From Desmodesmus armatus (taxonomy: Eukaryota; Chlorophyta; Chlorophyceae; Sphaeropleales; Scenedesmaceae), in NCBI GenBank assembly GCA_007449985.2, contig VIIQ02000001.1, forward strand, positions 1,297,501-1,361,500: a stretch of DNA of 64,000 nt, given 5' to 3'. Below are positions 1-11,900 of this stretch, piece by piece. Numbering within the stretch: position 1 is the first letter of the stretch; each line of letters opens with the position of its first letter. A program made the position numbers and the translations under genes. Below the pieces are notes generated by a model, which was given only the letters and a program-made list of their open reading frames with translations, was not told where the DNA came from and ran no database searches.

Positions 1-250
1 CTGATGGTCTAACATCCAACAGGCCGTCAAACCCCCATAACTGCTGCCAGGTGCTCTATGCTGTGGATTGCCGACAACATAATCGGTTGCCACATCGAGC
101 GTCACATCATACCAACTCCCTGCTTTTCAAACCATCAAATCAAAGCTCAGGACTCCATGCCATACCCGCTTTCCCACCTGCTGCCAGCCGCTCCATGCTG
201 CTGATGGTCATCACATCCAGCAGGCTGAAGGTATCACCCATCAGGTAGGG
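1..250 (-). repeat. Tandem partial copies of the GST C-terminal exon
   Basis: Read on the minus strand, the segment coding YLMGDxFSLLDVMTISSMERLAAG in the real exon (409-541) recurs at about 245-178, again with a GT donor (gcag|gtggg). The tail of another copy, degraded, lies at about 66-43, and the middle of a further copy at 23-1 runs off the window. The 245-178 copy lacks the first part of the exon (the KWFEST region), so it begins inside the exon. The copies could be mutually exclusive 3' exons or dead duplicates. Confidence 0.8.
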
Positions 251-1806
251 GAGGCCCCAGTCTGTGACTGTCTGTGGCTATAGGGAAGCTAGCTGTTTTC
301 GGGTTCTGCAACCTGTGCCATGGCGCCCCAAACGTCCAAAGCTCAGTCAACGCCTAAAGTCTGCGTTTTGGGCCCCAGTTTTGGTGCCCCCCCCCCCCAC
401 ACACACACCTGCTGCCAGTCTCTCCATGCTGCTGATGGTCATGACATCCAGTAGGCTGAAGGCATCACCCATCAGGTAGGGGCCAGAGGGGTGGCGGGTC
501 AGCGCAGTGCTCTCAAACCACTTGAGTGCAGACATGAACGACTGCAGGCAAAGACAAGACACACCCAACGCAGCACTTGTGAATCATGATTGTCATAAGG
601 TGATACCCTTGTGCATCATGCCTGGGCCAGGTCAAGCACCACACTTCTGCTGATGGCAACCTGCTCATGCAGTCTCTACCAACACCAGCCCCTGCATCAC
701 AACACAAGTGCAGGGGCTTCCCAAGCCATTGGAAACCTCACCAGTACAACAGTGGCGACCTTGTGGATGGCAAGGCACCCAGCTAGCCAAACCCCAGCCA
801 GCCAGCCACTCAGTCATCCCACCAGTCAGCCAGCAACCACCCCAACAGTCGCCCATCCCAGCCACCCACCCAGCCCAGCAAGCACCAGCCACATGCACCT
901 GCTCCAATGCTGCTATGTCCCCGCTGCCCACATTGCGCCCCATCAAGGCGTTGGGCACGCATGATCATGCACCCTCCAGCCATCCCAAGAGCCACAAGCA
1001 CCGGTGATGCACCCTCCAGCCCTCATGACTAACCCAACTGTCAGCGCACCATCCAGCCACCCCAGCCAACCCAGCAAGCCTCAGCCCCACGCACCTTCTC
1101 CAAAGCTGCCATGTCCACCGGCTGGCTGTCCCCTGCGTTGCGCCCCATCATGCGGCCTCCCGTCATATAGGCATAGCCATGTTTGTCCAGTGCACACTCC
1201 TCAACCTCTGACAGGAAGTCTAGGGCAGCCTGCTGCTCCTCATCTGATGTTGGCAGCAGCGGGGGGGCCTGGATGAACAAAACAACAAGGATGGGATGTT
1301 GCAAAGATTGAGTACAGTCAGTGGCAAGGTAGTTGTTCTTTTTTGTGTAAGTTTCAAATCGGCCGTAGTCCGTTTCTGCATAGCTGCTTGCGGAAGGGGG
1401 GCCCCCACATCAACCACACCCACCTAAAGCTCAAAGCACACCATTGGAAGCACAAGCAACACCCATCAGACGCACACAACCTGCACACCCATTACGGCAC
1501 CCAGCAAACGCCCAACTCAATACAAGGCTGCAGTACACACCTGGGGGAAGCGGCGCTCCAAATCCAGCAGGATGTCCTTGCTCTCCCACACAATGCTGCC
1601 ATCCTCACTGAAGGACTGCAGCAGAGGAAGGGAAGGGGGAGGGGGGTGTCAGCAGAACAGTACACTGTATATTGTGGTGCAGTACAGTACATGTTTCTAG
1701 TATGATGCAGCTGTTGGATCAAACCAGTTTGAGGGCTGCTCAAATCAGTCCGTGCAGTGGCGGCTGGATGATGGCGTGCCAGTGCTACTACTGCTGCTAG
1801 TGCGCG

Positions 1807-1847
<41 letters not shown>

Positions 1848-3524
1848 GGCACTACTGATGGCTACTGCTGCTGCGGCGCTTGGGATTGGGATTGGCAGTG
1901 ATTGCTGTTGCTGCAGCTGCGGCTGCTACTGGTGGCTGGCGCTGCATCTGCTGACGTGTGTAGCGCTGCTCTGCAGCCCGGCCATGGCTCTGCTCACCAC
2001 TGCGGGCATCATTAGTGCCGCTAGCCCTCAGACTCCGGCAGCGGCCCCTTGTAGCAGGCAGCAGCCGCTATGGTTGCAACTGGCCGTATGGTAGCATGAT
2101 GACTGCTTGCTTTGATTGTTGCTGCACCTGCTACTGGCGACCCCTGCTGCCACTGCTTCGTCTGCTATTGGCGGCCACCGGCGATGCTGCAGTTGCTGCT
2201 GCCTGTGTTGCTGCAGCTACTGCTGCACAGATTGCAGAGTACCGCACCGCTCACCACTGCGGGCACCAGTGAGGTTGGGACGAGCTCCTTGTACCAGGCA
2301 GGCTTGTTGTACAGCTCAATCAGCACACAGTCATAGGGAATGCCCTTCTCCTCAAGAGCCAACCACACCTGCAACAGCAGCGGCAGCACCATCACAACAC
2401 CAGCACACATGGGAGGCTTGATTGAGAAGTTTGCTCGAGAAATCAGACACATCCCCACAATTGGCAGCTTTCGTGATGAAGACGATCGCACATGTGTTGC
2501 AGCATAGGTCGTGTGACAAACTAGGTTCCATAACATGCAGGGCAAGGCACCATAGCCAGGTGTCCAGACTGGCAGAGTCTCGTAATGCTGACTGGGCGCC
2601 ACAGCAGGACCACTGCGGCCACGCCAAAGGCAGTTGCAGCTGCAGGCACGTGGAGACTGAAAGCAGACTGAGACTTGGTGACACGCTCACCCGCTCGCAG
2701 AAGGGGCACCAGCAGTTGGTGTCCCTGACAAGCACCACAGGCTTGTTGCTGCGCTTCAGGGAGTCTGGCCGAGTGGGCAGTGTGGAAGTGGGGGCAGCAG
2801 CTGGAACCTGAATGGGTACAGGGAGTGGGTGCAACAAAGGGGCGATGCAAAGGACATGGGGTCAACAGCAGATGCAACTGCAAGCCATGGGGCGATTGCA
2901 AGGTGTGGTGCGTGCACAAGGGGGGGTGGTAGGTGGTGAGGTGTGGGTCAGTAGGTGAATGAAAGGAGGTGGACATGCAGTTGATGCTGCTGGTGGTTAG
3001 GATTGTCAACTGGGACTGCCATTTGTCACCGTGCTGTCACAGTGAGCTGGAGGTCGGGACAGCTGCTGCAACTAGGGTTGTCTGCTGAGTTGTCCTTTCT
3101 GCTTTGAAGTGTGCTGAATTGTCTGGAAGACCAGATTGGTTTGGGTTTTGTGCTGTCCACGTTGCCATTGAGGCACCATGCCTGTCTGCTTGAACTGCCA
3201 TCTGCAACTGCAGAAACGCCCACAATCTGCTGCTGACCCTATGCCCGTTGTATCTCAACTGGACAACGATACAAGCAAGCAAAACAGTGAAAAGCCAAGC
3301 ACACAGACCTGGCCCGCTCGCAATGTGTACCCCTCCAATATCGCTGCATTGTCTGCATCCGGCAGCGGTGAGGCGTCCCATGTCAGGCGTCCAATTGCGT
3401 CATATGTGATCGACTCGACAAGGGCAGCCTTGGGCAGTGATGTGAGCAGAGGGCCCCTTGAGGCTTTCCTGCCACCGTGGCCAGCCTGGAACCTTCTGCT
3501 GTGGACTGAGCTGCGGAGCATCAT
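1..3524 (-). CDS. Glutathione S-transferase, CPFC (omega/lambda-like) type, 3' end outside window
   Basis: This is a thiol-type glutathione transferase, probably organellar. Exons seen: 3309-3524, 2691-2807, 2255-2368, 1541-1615, 1095-1268 and 409-541. All phases agree and all introns are GT-AG. The ATG at 3524 opens a Ser/Arg-rich leader (MMLRSSVHSRR) that looks like a transit peptide. An in-frame TAG lies about 35 codons' length upstream, so an earlier start is unlikely. The thioredoxin-fold half carries CWCPFCERVWLALEEKGIPY with the active cysteine pair CxxC, then LVPTSLVPAV containing the cis-Pro, then an SIVWES-type glutathione-binding strand. The helical C-terminal half follows, with YLMGDAFSLLDV. 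The CPFC motif is typical of omega/lambda/DHAR-like enzymes that reduce mixed disulfides or dehydroascorbate; the exact class is inferred. The last visible exon ends in phase 1, so at least one more exon lies to the left. Confidence 0.88.
800..960 (-). repeat. Degenerate copy of a GST exon end and its intron start
   Basis: Minus-strand sequence at about 945-850 resembles 1155-1050, which is the 3' end of the GST exon 1095-1268 plus its GTGCGT donor and the first 40 or so bases of the following intron. The exon part reads MGRNVGSGDIAALEQ against MGRNAGDSQPVDMAALEK in the real exon. The flanking motif tgatgcaccctccagcc is also repeated nearby (around 965 and 1003). It is read as a tandem duplication that crossed the exon-intron border and then decayed. 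Confidence 0.7.
1811..1846. repeat. (CTG)12 microsatellite in a GST intron
   Basis: This is an uninterrupted CTG run in the intron between GST exons 2255-2368 and 1541-1615. More CTG/GCT-rich sequence continues to about 2230. It is not coding in the GST model. Confidence 0.9.
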
Positions 3525-4155
3525 CTTGGCGTTGTTGTTGAGTAGATTGAAAATCGCCTGCACTCCAAGGTTCAGAACACTTTGCTACTGCTCAGCAAAC
3601 CCTGCCAGGTCTTTGACCCTTTGAGCTGGGCCTGTGCAGATGCAAGACTTATGGTGGGCACCATGTGGCTGAATTGTGAGGAGGATCATTTCGTAACCTT
3701 TTGCAGAGGGTGCTGGGGCACTTGTCCTGAGCAACAACCAACCACCGCAACTGCATTGATCTAGAAACACTGCAACGTCAAGTAGAGCTCCACAAGTGTC
3801 ATGTTAGCTCGACTTCACCCATGACTGATTTAGGGGACCAAGGTGCCCCTTACCAAACAAAGACATGTCAAGCGTATCAGCATGAGCCATGCTGCACTGA
3901 GCCACAGATGCAAACCTGCGAGCTCCTGCATATGCGCGGCCCTGCATTGGCCAGCACACTTCACACTCAGGGCTCAGACTCATCGCCAACACACATACAG
4001 GCTAGCTACACTTATATCCTCTCACCTTAACATACAAGAACACACAGGTAAACCAAGTCCGTTGGGACCATCACACACTCTGATTGTACAGGTTGACAGA
4101 CCTTAGCCATGTGCTGGAACTGTCCTGCGCACCCCCCCCCCTCCACCAGTTACAC
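3525..4155. other. Intergenic: GST 5' flank and kinase 3' flank
   Basis: No exon-like frame was found here. A minus-strand TGTAA (forward ttaca near 4151) follows the kinase stop directly and may be its polyadenylation element, although the resulting 3' UTR would be very short. The GST promoter should lie in the left part, but no core element is recognisable. Confidence 0.4.
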
Positions 4156-4762
4156 TCAGGCGAGGGCTATTGCAGGCTCAGCACTGCTTTGCCCAGCTGC
4201 CGCTGGACCTTGTGCCACTGCCTGTTGCTGCTGCTGCTGCTGCGTACTGCGTTGCCCAAAGACACGCCGCGCCTCAGCGTGGAAAGCCTCCTTGCGCCTA
4301 TGGTACTCTCCTAGGCGTGTCCTGTGGAACTGCAAGTAGTCAAAGTCAATGGGGCTGTAGCAGGCCTGCACCATGCAGCAGCAACAACAGCAGCACGGGT
4401 TTTCTCTCTCTCTGAGGAACACTTGTCGCTAACTATTCAAAGCATTCCACCCTGTGTGAATGGAGCACAAGGGGTCAACAGGATACACCAAGTGCCCAAG
4501 GAGGATGAGACACCTGCCATGTAAGGAAGGTCATCTTTGTTTTATCATTCCCAAACCCCGAACCAAGGCCCCATCCAGGATCCAGCAGGGTGCCTTGCTA
4601 ACCTGAATGATGGCCCAGATACCCCAATACAGGTGGCTAGCCAGGGCCCACACATTGGCACTAGCAGACAGCCGATCCACAACATCAGCCGGCAGGGGCG
4701 GCAACTGATCGCTGCCAGCGCTGCTGCGGGGCACCTCCATGCTACCCAACCTATGAGGCCGC

Positions 4763-4804
<42 letters not shown>

Positions 4805-7800
4805 GGCTGCTTGCGGTGTAACCTCAGCCTGCGCAGCCAAGCGAAAGGGCCGCCGGCTTTGGGAGCTTCCTGCTGTGCTGTAACCCCTGCATGCTGCGGC
4901 GGCTGCGTCAGTTGAGCATCTTCTGCCATGTAGTGCCTGAAGAACAGCTCCTGCTGCTGCTTGTCGGGGTACCTGCAAAAGGCAGCGGGCAGGGTAAGGA
5001 ACGTAATGGGCGTGGCTTGTAACACTGGGTGGGAGTGGTCCATGGCTTTGTAAGACTTGCTGTGAAGCCCTTGCCCTCAACACTAAGCCTGTCCACACCC
5101 CATGAACCCAGTTCACCAGCACCGGCTTCCAATCAAACGTGCCCTGCCATCCCGTGCCCCATGACGCATGCGCATCTGGCCACCTGTCAATTGGTGGCCT
5201 ATTAGCAGGCTGAAGTTCAGCCAACGTTCAACTGTACCGGCCCCGATCACTGGCAACCACCCACCTGTCATAATCGCCGTCGAACCCAGCATACTCTGTG
5301 AAGTGGTTTCCGATGTCAAAGTCACGGTAGGTATACGCGCCATACTCGTAGTCGATAAACACGATGCGGCCATCGCGATCGGGTGTTGCGGGGTCGAAGC
5401 CGGGCTGCTGCATGATCAGGATGTTTCCTGATAAGAGATCGTTATGGCCAAAGACCAGGGGGCAGTCGGTGAGGCTGCAGACCTCCTGTGTCTCGTTGAC
5501 TTCTGACTCCAGGGCCTGGAAGTCGATGGCAGCATATGCGGCCTGCACATGAGAGCACACAGCAACAGGACACATGCAGCAGTGTGACCTGGGTGTGATG
5601 CTGCGCAACTGCAACACGAGGTTGCTAGGCGTGATGCAAGATGATAGCATGCAGGAATTGTCGGCCTGGAAGTCAATGGCAGCAGCGTATGCGGCCTGCA
5701 TATGAGAGCATATGAGAGCACACAGCAACAGGACACATGAATGTTACTGTTACTGTTACATGGTTCAGGCAGCAACATGTCACACTATCTGGGGAATGCA
5801 GACGCAGTGTGACCTGGGTGTGAGGCTGCGGAACTAATGGAGGGGCGCGGTTACGAGGCATGGTGCAACATGACAGCATGCAGTGATTCTTGGGGTCAAT
5901 ATTTGCGTCAAGACATGATCAAAAGTAGTGACGGCCTAGCGGCGGCTGCATCACAAACAATGCTGCAAGTGTGTTCTGGGAGACACTAATACCACGCTAT
6001 GCAAGCGTGCATGTGTGACAAGCAGTGAGCCACATTCCACACACCTGCTTGACTGGGTCCATGAACTGTAGCTGTTTGGCCTGCTGCAGCCAGTCCCGTA
6101 TCACACCCCAGGGTGTGTGAGGGTTGTGTGGAAGGTCAACCTGTGTGCGCAAGAAAGGTCAAAGCAATGAAGGCAGTCCAACCCACTTTCAGCAGCCATG
6201 TCACTGCGACAAGGGGGATACGAAGGGCTGATCCCCTAGTGTTCTAGTCGGCGCCTGTAACATAGGATCCTCAAAAAGTAGGGCTCGAATTTCGGGTGTG
6301 CTAGGTGTGGCGCCCCATCTGATGCGCCAGGTGACGCTTGAACATGGCTGCTTGTTGCAAACACACCGGTCCGTTGCACCTGAGCCCGCACAGTGTGGCT
6401 CTTTAGGGCTGCTGAGCTATGCTGCGCCAAGTACTGCAGCTGCTGCTGGAGCTGTCCCTGCACCAGGGAATCACTCAAGGATGCAGCTGCACAGTACCGC
6501 CCAGCGGTGACAGTATCTCATTTGTAACATCCTCCCCCAAAGACAGCACCTGCCACTGCCACTGTGTAAGTGTGAGTGTGAGTGTGACTGCACCTGTATG
6601 CTGTGGAAGCGCCTGAGGTGTCGCGCGATGCGTGGGATCAGCTTGGGGTCACACATGTCACTGGGAGACAGGCAGATGCAGTCCAGCCACTGCTCAATGC
6701 GGCCATTGGCAAACAGCGCCAGCACCTACACACACGACACACAGCACACGACAGACAGCACACAGCAGAGGCACGTATGCCGCTCACTGATGTTTGAACG
6801 TTGAATCAGACCTAGATGGAGCGGTCACCAGTCGATTTATTTGGGGTGGCTCCTGTGGAGTTGGTGTGTGGGGTTTGCAGGGTGTGGATGTGCCTGCCTG
6901 CTTGCAGAGCAGCTGCTACAGGGTGGTGTTTGCAATGTGCAAAGTGCTGTCTATAGGTTGACACGATTTTGTAATACAAAGAGCATGCCGGGCGACTTGC
7001 ACAGTGGGAGTTGGCGATGCCTTGTTATAACAGCTGTTACAACAACTGCCACCATTGAACAGGGCACCGGATGCTCCAGGTGAGCATTGATCTATCATCA
7101 GAGCTAGCATGTTCCCGTTTTAGCCCCCGTTTATTTCGTGTTCAGGAGACTGTAGGTAAAACGCGTTTTCGGAACTGGACGCCTGCTGCACTCATCGCAA
7201 TTTGAAGGCCCTTTGACGTTGTAGATTTGAAAAAGCTTTCCTTTCAATAAATGCAGATCCACTGGCGTGCATTTGTTACACCAACTGCCACAAATTTGGA
7301 CAGCACTGTGCCCACATCTGGGGCACGAAAGGCTGCAACAGCAGCTTTGTAAAGTTTCTGGTGCATGCAGTGTTGTCAGAGTGCTGCTGCACACTGCGAT
7401 CCATTGTCAGCTGCCCGCCTCGCTGCACGCAGCTACGATTTTGTCAGAGAACATTGTAGTATGACTTTGTTGGATCCCGAATCCTGAGTTTCAGCCGGAT
7501 CCGGGCCCCACAGGAAAATCGCGACAGAGAAGTAGTTCTTGCTCATGTTCAGATTGTACTGGTAACCGTAAAGACCCAGCAAGCGACAGCCCAGTTACAA
7601 GAGTTTGTCTGACTGCCCGTAATCAGCATGCCAGGTCAACAGGAGCTCGTGGAAAAGGCATCGGCAGGACAGGCAGCGATGGCAACAAATGGACAGCATC
7701 TGGCACGGCTCCTCTCACACATTTGCGGCCACACTATTGACTTGCACGATTCATGCATACGGTTGCCCTCCCCCCCCCCCCCCCCCACCTGCACAGAGAC

Positions 7801-8488
7801 TGCAGGGAGGAAGCGCACAGCTACTGGCGCCCCGACAGCCTAGAACCTCAGCGCCCGACTGCACTATGTCTGCAAGCCCGGCACCCCTGCTGCTCCAGGG
7901 CCCTTTGCCAACCGGCGAGCTGGGCATGTCTGCTGCTGTACTGCCCTTTTGGAAAAATCAACAAATTAGACAAAAAATATAGTATGACGTACCTTTGGTC
8001 CAAAGCCTTGCTGTCCCAGGGCCACCACCACCACCTTCTCCGCATCCCTGTCGATGATTTGCTCTGTCTTGTCACCAAACACTTTGAACATAACTGGCTT
8101 CAGCCCCAGCTCTGCTTTTGGGGTCAGCTTCGCGTTGACGTTGCTGATGCCGCCACTGACGGTTGTGAACTGCAGGTGTTGAGCAGAAGGGAAGGCCCGG
8201 TGGGGATCGAACGGAGCTACTGCTGTTGTGCTTGGCAGGGTGTGTGGAGGTCATGCAGCATGCCCATTGAGCGTATGAGAGCTTAAACGACCAAACAGGA
8301 CACTGGGCACAATAGTTTTACAACGAAAAGGAGCACCCTCTTTTGCTTGCCTGGATGTCTGCAACAGTCAGCTGCTCCCATTCAGGCAGTGCTTTCCTGC
8401 AGACGTCCAGCATCTGCCTGTGCGCTGAGTCCTTCCCTTCTTTCAATGTCACTGCATCGTCCAGATGGACAGGGACGGCAGCGTCCAT
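4156..8488 (-). CDS. Ethanolamine/choline kinase, complete, 466 residues
   Basis: The enzyme phosphorylates ethanolamine (or choline) with ATP, the first step of the CDP-ethanolamine (Kennedy) pathway of phospholipid synthesis, in the cytosol. Exons: 8351-8488, 7993-8169, 6594-6725, 6045-6140, 5265-5542, 4603-4972 and 4156-4365; every junction keeps frame. The N-lobe has FTTVSGGISNVN (nucleotide loop) and FANGRIEQWL. The catalytic Brenner motif is GHNDLLSGNIL, followed by the metal-binding IDYEYGAYTYRDFDIGNHF. The C-terminal exon carries the family signature SPIDFDYL. The DLLSGN form favours ethanolamine kinase over choline kinase by analogy with plant enzymes. The first intron uses a GC donor. 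A poly-Gln block interrupts the C-lobe, and the last exon ends in a further Gln/Ala-rich tail. Confidence 0.92.
4764..4803 (-). repeat. CAG repeat coding a 13-Gln insert in the kinase C-lobe
   Basis: The forward strand shows about 13 CTG units. In the kinase frame this is a Gln run flanked by basic residues (RKQP before, RRPH after). It sits between the RHYMAED helix and the DRLSASANVWALASH helix, where family members normally have only a short loop. Confidence 0.9.
5510..5880 (-). repeat. Tandem duplication across the acceptor of kinase exon 5
   Basis: The start of exon 5 (AAYAAIDFQALE, acceptor at 5543) and its upstream intron are copied at about 5662-5880. The copy reads AAYAAAIDFQAD behind its own tatgcag acceptor but has no donor. 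Shared intron blocks are gagcacacagcaacaggaca and cagtgtgacctgggtgtga, each seen in both units. The copy is therefore a decoy exon within intron 4. Confidence 0.8.
6726..7992 (-). other. Kinase intron 2 (1.27 kb), with a Cys-rich open frame and a poly-C tract
   Basis: This is the largest intron of the kinase gene. It contains a run of about 16 C near 7771-7787 and a stretch around 7110-7300 that is visibly more AT-rich than its surroundings. The AT-richer part overlaps a minus-strand frame with zinc-knuckle-like motifs, listed separately. Nothing else coding was recognised. Confidence 0.5.
7131..7394 (-). pseudogene. Cys-rich open frame, possible mobile-element remnant
   Basis: The minus-strand frame contains three CxxC pairs: SCPRCGHSAVQ, then CNKC and CDEC, in a basic and hydrophobic context that ends in RFTYSLLNTK and a stop. 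Paired CxxC motifs suggest a zinc ribbon such as those in transposases. I do not recognise the family. It is AT-richer than the kinase exons and is not in the spliced kinase frame. It may be chance, but its composition argues for a foreign fragment. Confidence 0.3.
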
Positions 8489-8989
8489 TTTTGCACAGGA
8501 GGTCAAATGGATCGCTCACTTGGATCACAGTCTCGATGTGTGCTTGATCTATGCCTGCCCTTGAATACCCATTCGCACATGAACGTATTCATGTTCCAAT
8601 GTGCAGCCTGGCGGTTGACAAAGGTTTGACTTGATGCTGACTTCCAGCTGAACTGAAGCAACAGCAGAAGACACCTTACATCTTGCTACGCAGCCCAAAG
8701 AGCTCTTAAGCCATCTAATGACATGTTTTGAAGCCCACAGAGAGCTTATGCCAACCATCAAGTGGTGATTCACCACCCTGGCAACAGGCTGTCCGGTCAG
8801 GTATGAGGGCATACTGATGCACCGCTCCACCCCCTATCCAGACATGCAGATGTTGTTTCAGGCTCGGCTATGCAAGCACTGCCGTTCAGAGTAGTTGAAG
8901 GCCTATAGGCCAGCCGCTGCATGCATGGATAACCAAGTAATATGCAGGCAAGGCGCTACCATAATGCTGCTGCATGCACACCCACACGT
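8489..8989. other. Intergenic: kinase 5' flank and lipase 3' flank
   Basis: The minus strand has an open frame at 8549-8830 (with VARVVNHHLMVG), but it has no ATG context, no family resemblance and no splice link to either neighbour. A minus-strand TGTAA (forward ttaca near 8678) about 310 bases after the lipase stop could be its polyadenylation element. Confidence 0.35.
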
Positions 8990-11900
8990 TCACGCAACAC
9001 CGCTTTCTGCCGCTTTCTTGACGACGCCGCGCAGCACACTGGTGAGGCCCCTCTTGTAGGCTGCTGGGAAGTGGTCCGCCATGCAGCTGGCACGCAGGAC
9101 GATGCGCTTGAAGCGCTGGTCTGCAGCAGCACAAGCACACAGCAGGCCGACTGGTGGGGTTGATGTATTAACTTGATTTCTGGGTCCCCACAACTCGCAC
9201 CCCCTGCCAACCTCATGCAAGTGTTCATTTCGTGTGTGCTTCTGGGGTGCCACGCACTCCTTCATGCAACAACGCATTCCCCGCAGGACCTGCGACTGTC
9301 TCATTAAGAACGGCGTTGCAACACAAGCAAAGCACACATACCAAACTGTGCACAAAGCGCAGCCGACACTCACCACCCTTGCCGTCCAACAGCTCAAAGT
9401 GCTGCTCCGCATCCTCCACCCCCTCATCCACCGGCTTCACATACAGCAGCCGCCCAGGCGCAAACAGCACCGCATCCACAATGTCACCAGCCGCCGCCGC
9501 TGCTGCCACCTCCGCCGCCTCTCCAGCATCATCAAATGACTCTGTAGCAATACCCTGGGTCTTCACCCCTGCTGCTGCTGCCACCATTGCTGCCGCTTCA
9601 GCCTGGCTGGACCCAGCAGGAGCCGCCGCAGCCGCCGCGGCAGCAGTGGCAGCAGTGGCGGCAGCAGCGTCGGGCGCTTTGGTGGCAGCAGTGCGCTCCT
9701 CAACCTTGGCTACAGCGGCGTCGATGTGCTTGGAGACGACTTCGCTGGCCTTGGCTGCTGTGACCTGCATACATGCAGACATACATCTGACACCTCATTA
9801 CCGAAAAGAAGACATGCACCTGAATGTTTGGACCGACTCAATTTCAGTAGGCCAATGCCATTGTGCGTGACAACGAGGTCTGCTTGGAGCATGTGTCACC
9901 ACGTCACACTTGGAGCTCTGTAGGGGTGACCAAATTTTTCGGATGACGGCATCACTCTATAGACCAACACACTTACCTGCAGCACTGCCAGTTGATCTGC
10001 CGTCTTTGCCAGGGCTGTCTGTGTGAGCTTGTGTGCCTTGATCTTCTCAGCAGCAGACTTGGTGCGCTCCAACGTGACACGGTACACCTGGACACACCAC
10101 AGGGTGGGGATGGGCAAAGAGAGGAGCGTGTGTTGACACAAAAGATGCCACGAGCCAAGTAATGCATGTGTTTCTCGTGCTTGCCCAGAAATAAATAAAG
10201 AAAAGGTACTTCAACCTCCGAAGTACAGCTTTGCAAGAAGGGTGCAGTGTGTCTGTGTGCAGCTGACAGCCTGGGCAAAGGTTGCATCACCCATCGTGTG
10301 CTTTTAAAAAAGATAAAAAAAGTGCTTCCTTGGTGCACAAAATCGACATGCAGCAGCCTCCGATAGTCAATCTTCAATTTGAACAGTGCCTGGACCCTAC
10401 GTAAAACTTGCACACACGCCGTCCAGCTTGCCCCATGCTCAATACTTTATTGAGCATGGGGTCAGCTTGCAGGTTGTCATGCAGCAGACCTTGTGGCCAC
10501 CCTAAACCCAGCTTGGGCACTCCAATCCTACACCCTGAAAAGCGCCTATACCCCTAAACAATGCTGACCTCGTGTTCCATGAGGTCGTCATGCAGCAGTC
10601 CCTTGTAGTCAATCTCCAGCAGCTCCTGCTGCATTGCCTCAACAGCAGCAGTGCTGAAGCGGGGCACTAGGTCATAACGCATCACCTGGAAGTAAAGCAT
10701 AGTGAGAAATGAAGCACAGCACAGCACATCACAGCTTGTAACAGCAGCAGCAGTGGCAGTCTGTACGCTGCATGAGTTGATGAGTCTGTGTGGCAGAGTA
10801 TGCGCCATGTCAACAGCTGATCAGCATTTGCAAATGGAGGCTGACACATGCACAGGCCTGTGCCACCAGTGCTGGCCAACGGTCATATCAATCGATCTGT
10901 CCCAGCTGCACCTCTGATTGGCGCTCACCAGCGTTGTGACGTATGGCGTGCACGCAGTTGCCAGCTCCCTGCAGCAAGGCAGTTGTTGCAAGACACTCAC
11001 ACACCACGCCACGCCACATTGGTCACACTAACAACGTCAATGTTACTGGCATCGGACAAGGGCTACAGCAATCTGCTGCACTGCGATTGCTGTGACTTTC
11101 CAGGGCAGTGCAACTCAACCTGTGATGCGGGCTGCTGACGCTGGCCCAACCCTGAGTCTGATCCCTACAGACAAAACCGCTAGCTCTTTATCCAGCATTC
11201 CCCAAACCTGCTTGTTAGCCTGTTTCAGAAGGCAAGGATCTGGACAACGTTGCTCAAAGTGCTGTCTGTACCTGGCCACAACTGCAGGTCAGTGCCGACT
11301 CACCCTGTCATGCAGGCTGCTGAGGCCACCCCCATACAGGTGACCTTGGTCTGACCCAGATCCTTTTTGAAGCGGTCTTCTGTGTTGAGCCGCAACGCCA
11401 GCAGCGCACCCACACCACCACCCTGCAGGCAAACCATGGCAGTGCAAGGTACCCCCAGCAAGCACGCAAGCATGTAGGCTAGTAGACAGGCAAGCACGTG
11501 ACGCTGTGTGATAGGGTTGCAAGTGCTTACAAGCCAAATTGGGGTGGATGCTTTCTTGACAGGCTGTGCCAGCGGGAGAAAGATCCCGCCCTCCTTACTG
11601 CGCAGGCATCACGACTCAGCCTGTTGGAACTGCTGCTGTTGCCTGTTGGGGCTGCCACTATTGCCTCACCATGCTGTGTCCAATGATCTCCAGGGCATAG
11701 CCAGGGTACCTGTTGAGGTACTGCAGAACCCTGCAACACACGCACGCGAATGAATGCAGCATTGAAAGCAGGAGCATCAGTGCCAGCGGCAAACGAGAGC
11801 TCACAATCATGCTTTGGTTGAATTCATGGCCACGGTCTGCTGCTTCACTGGAAGAAGGACTGGCTGGATGCAACATCATGTGCGCACTGGAATGTGTGTG

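Noticed and set aside
3255..3563. GST start at 3563
   Set aside because: That codon is GTG. The first ATG in the frame is at 3524 and gives a better leader.
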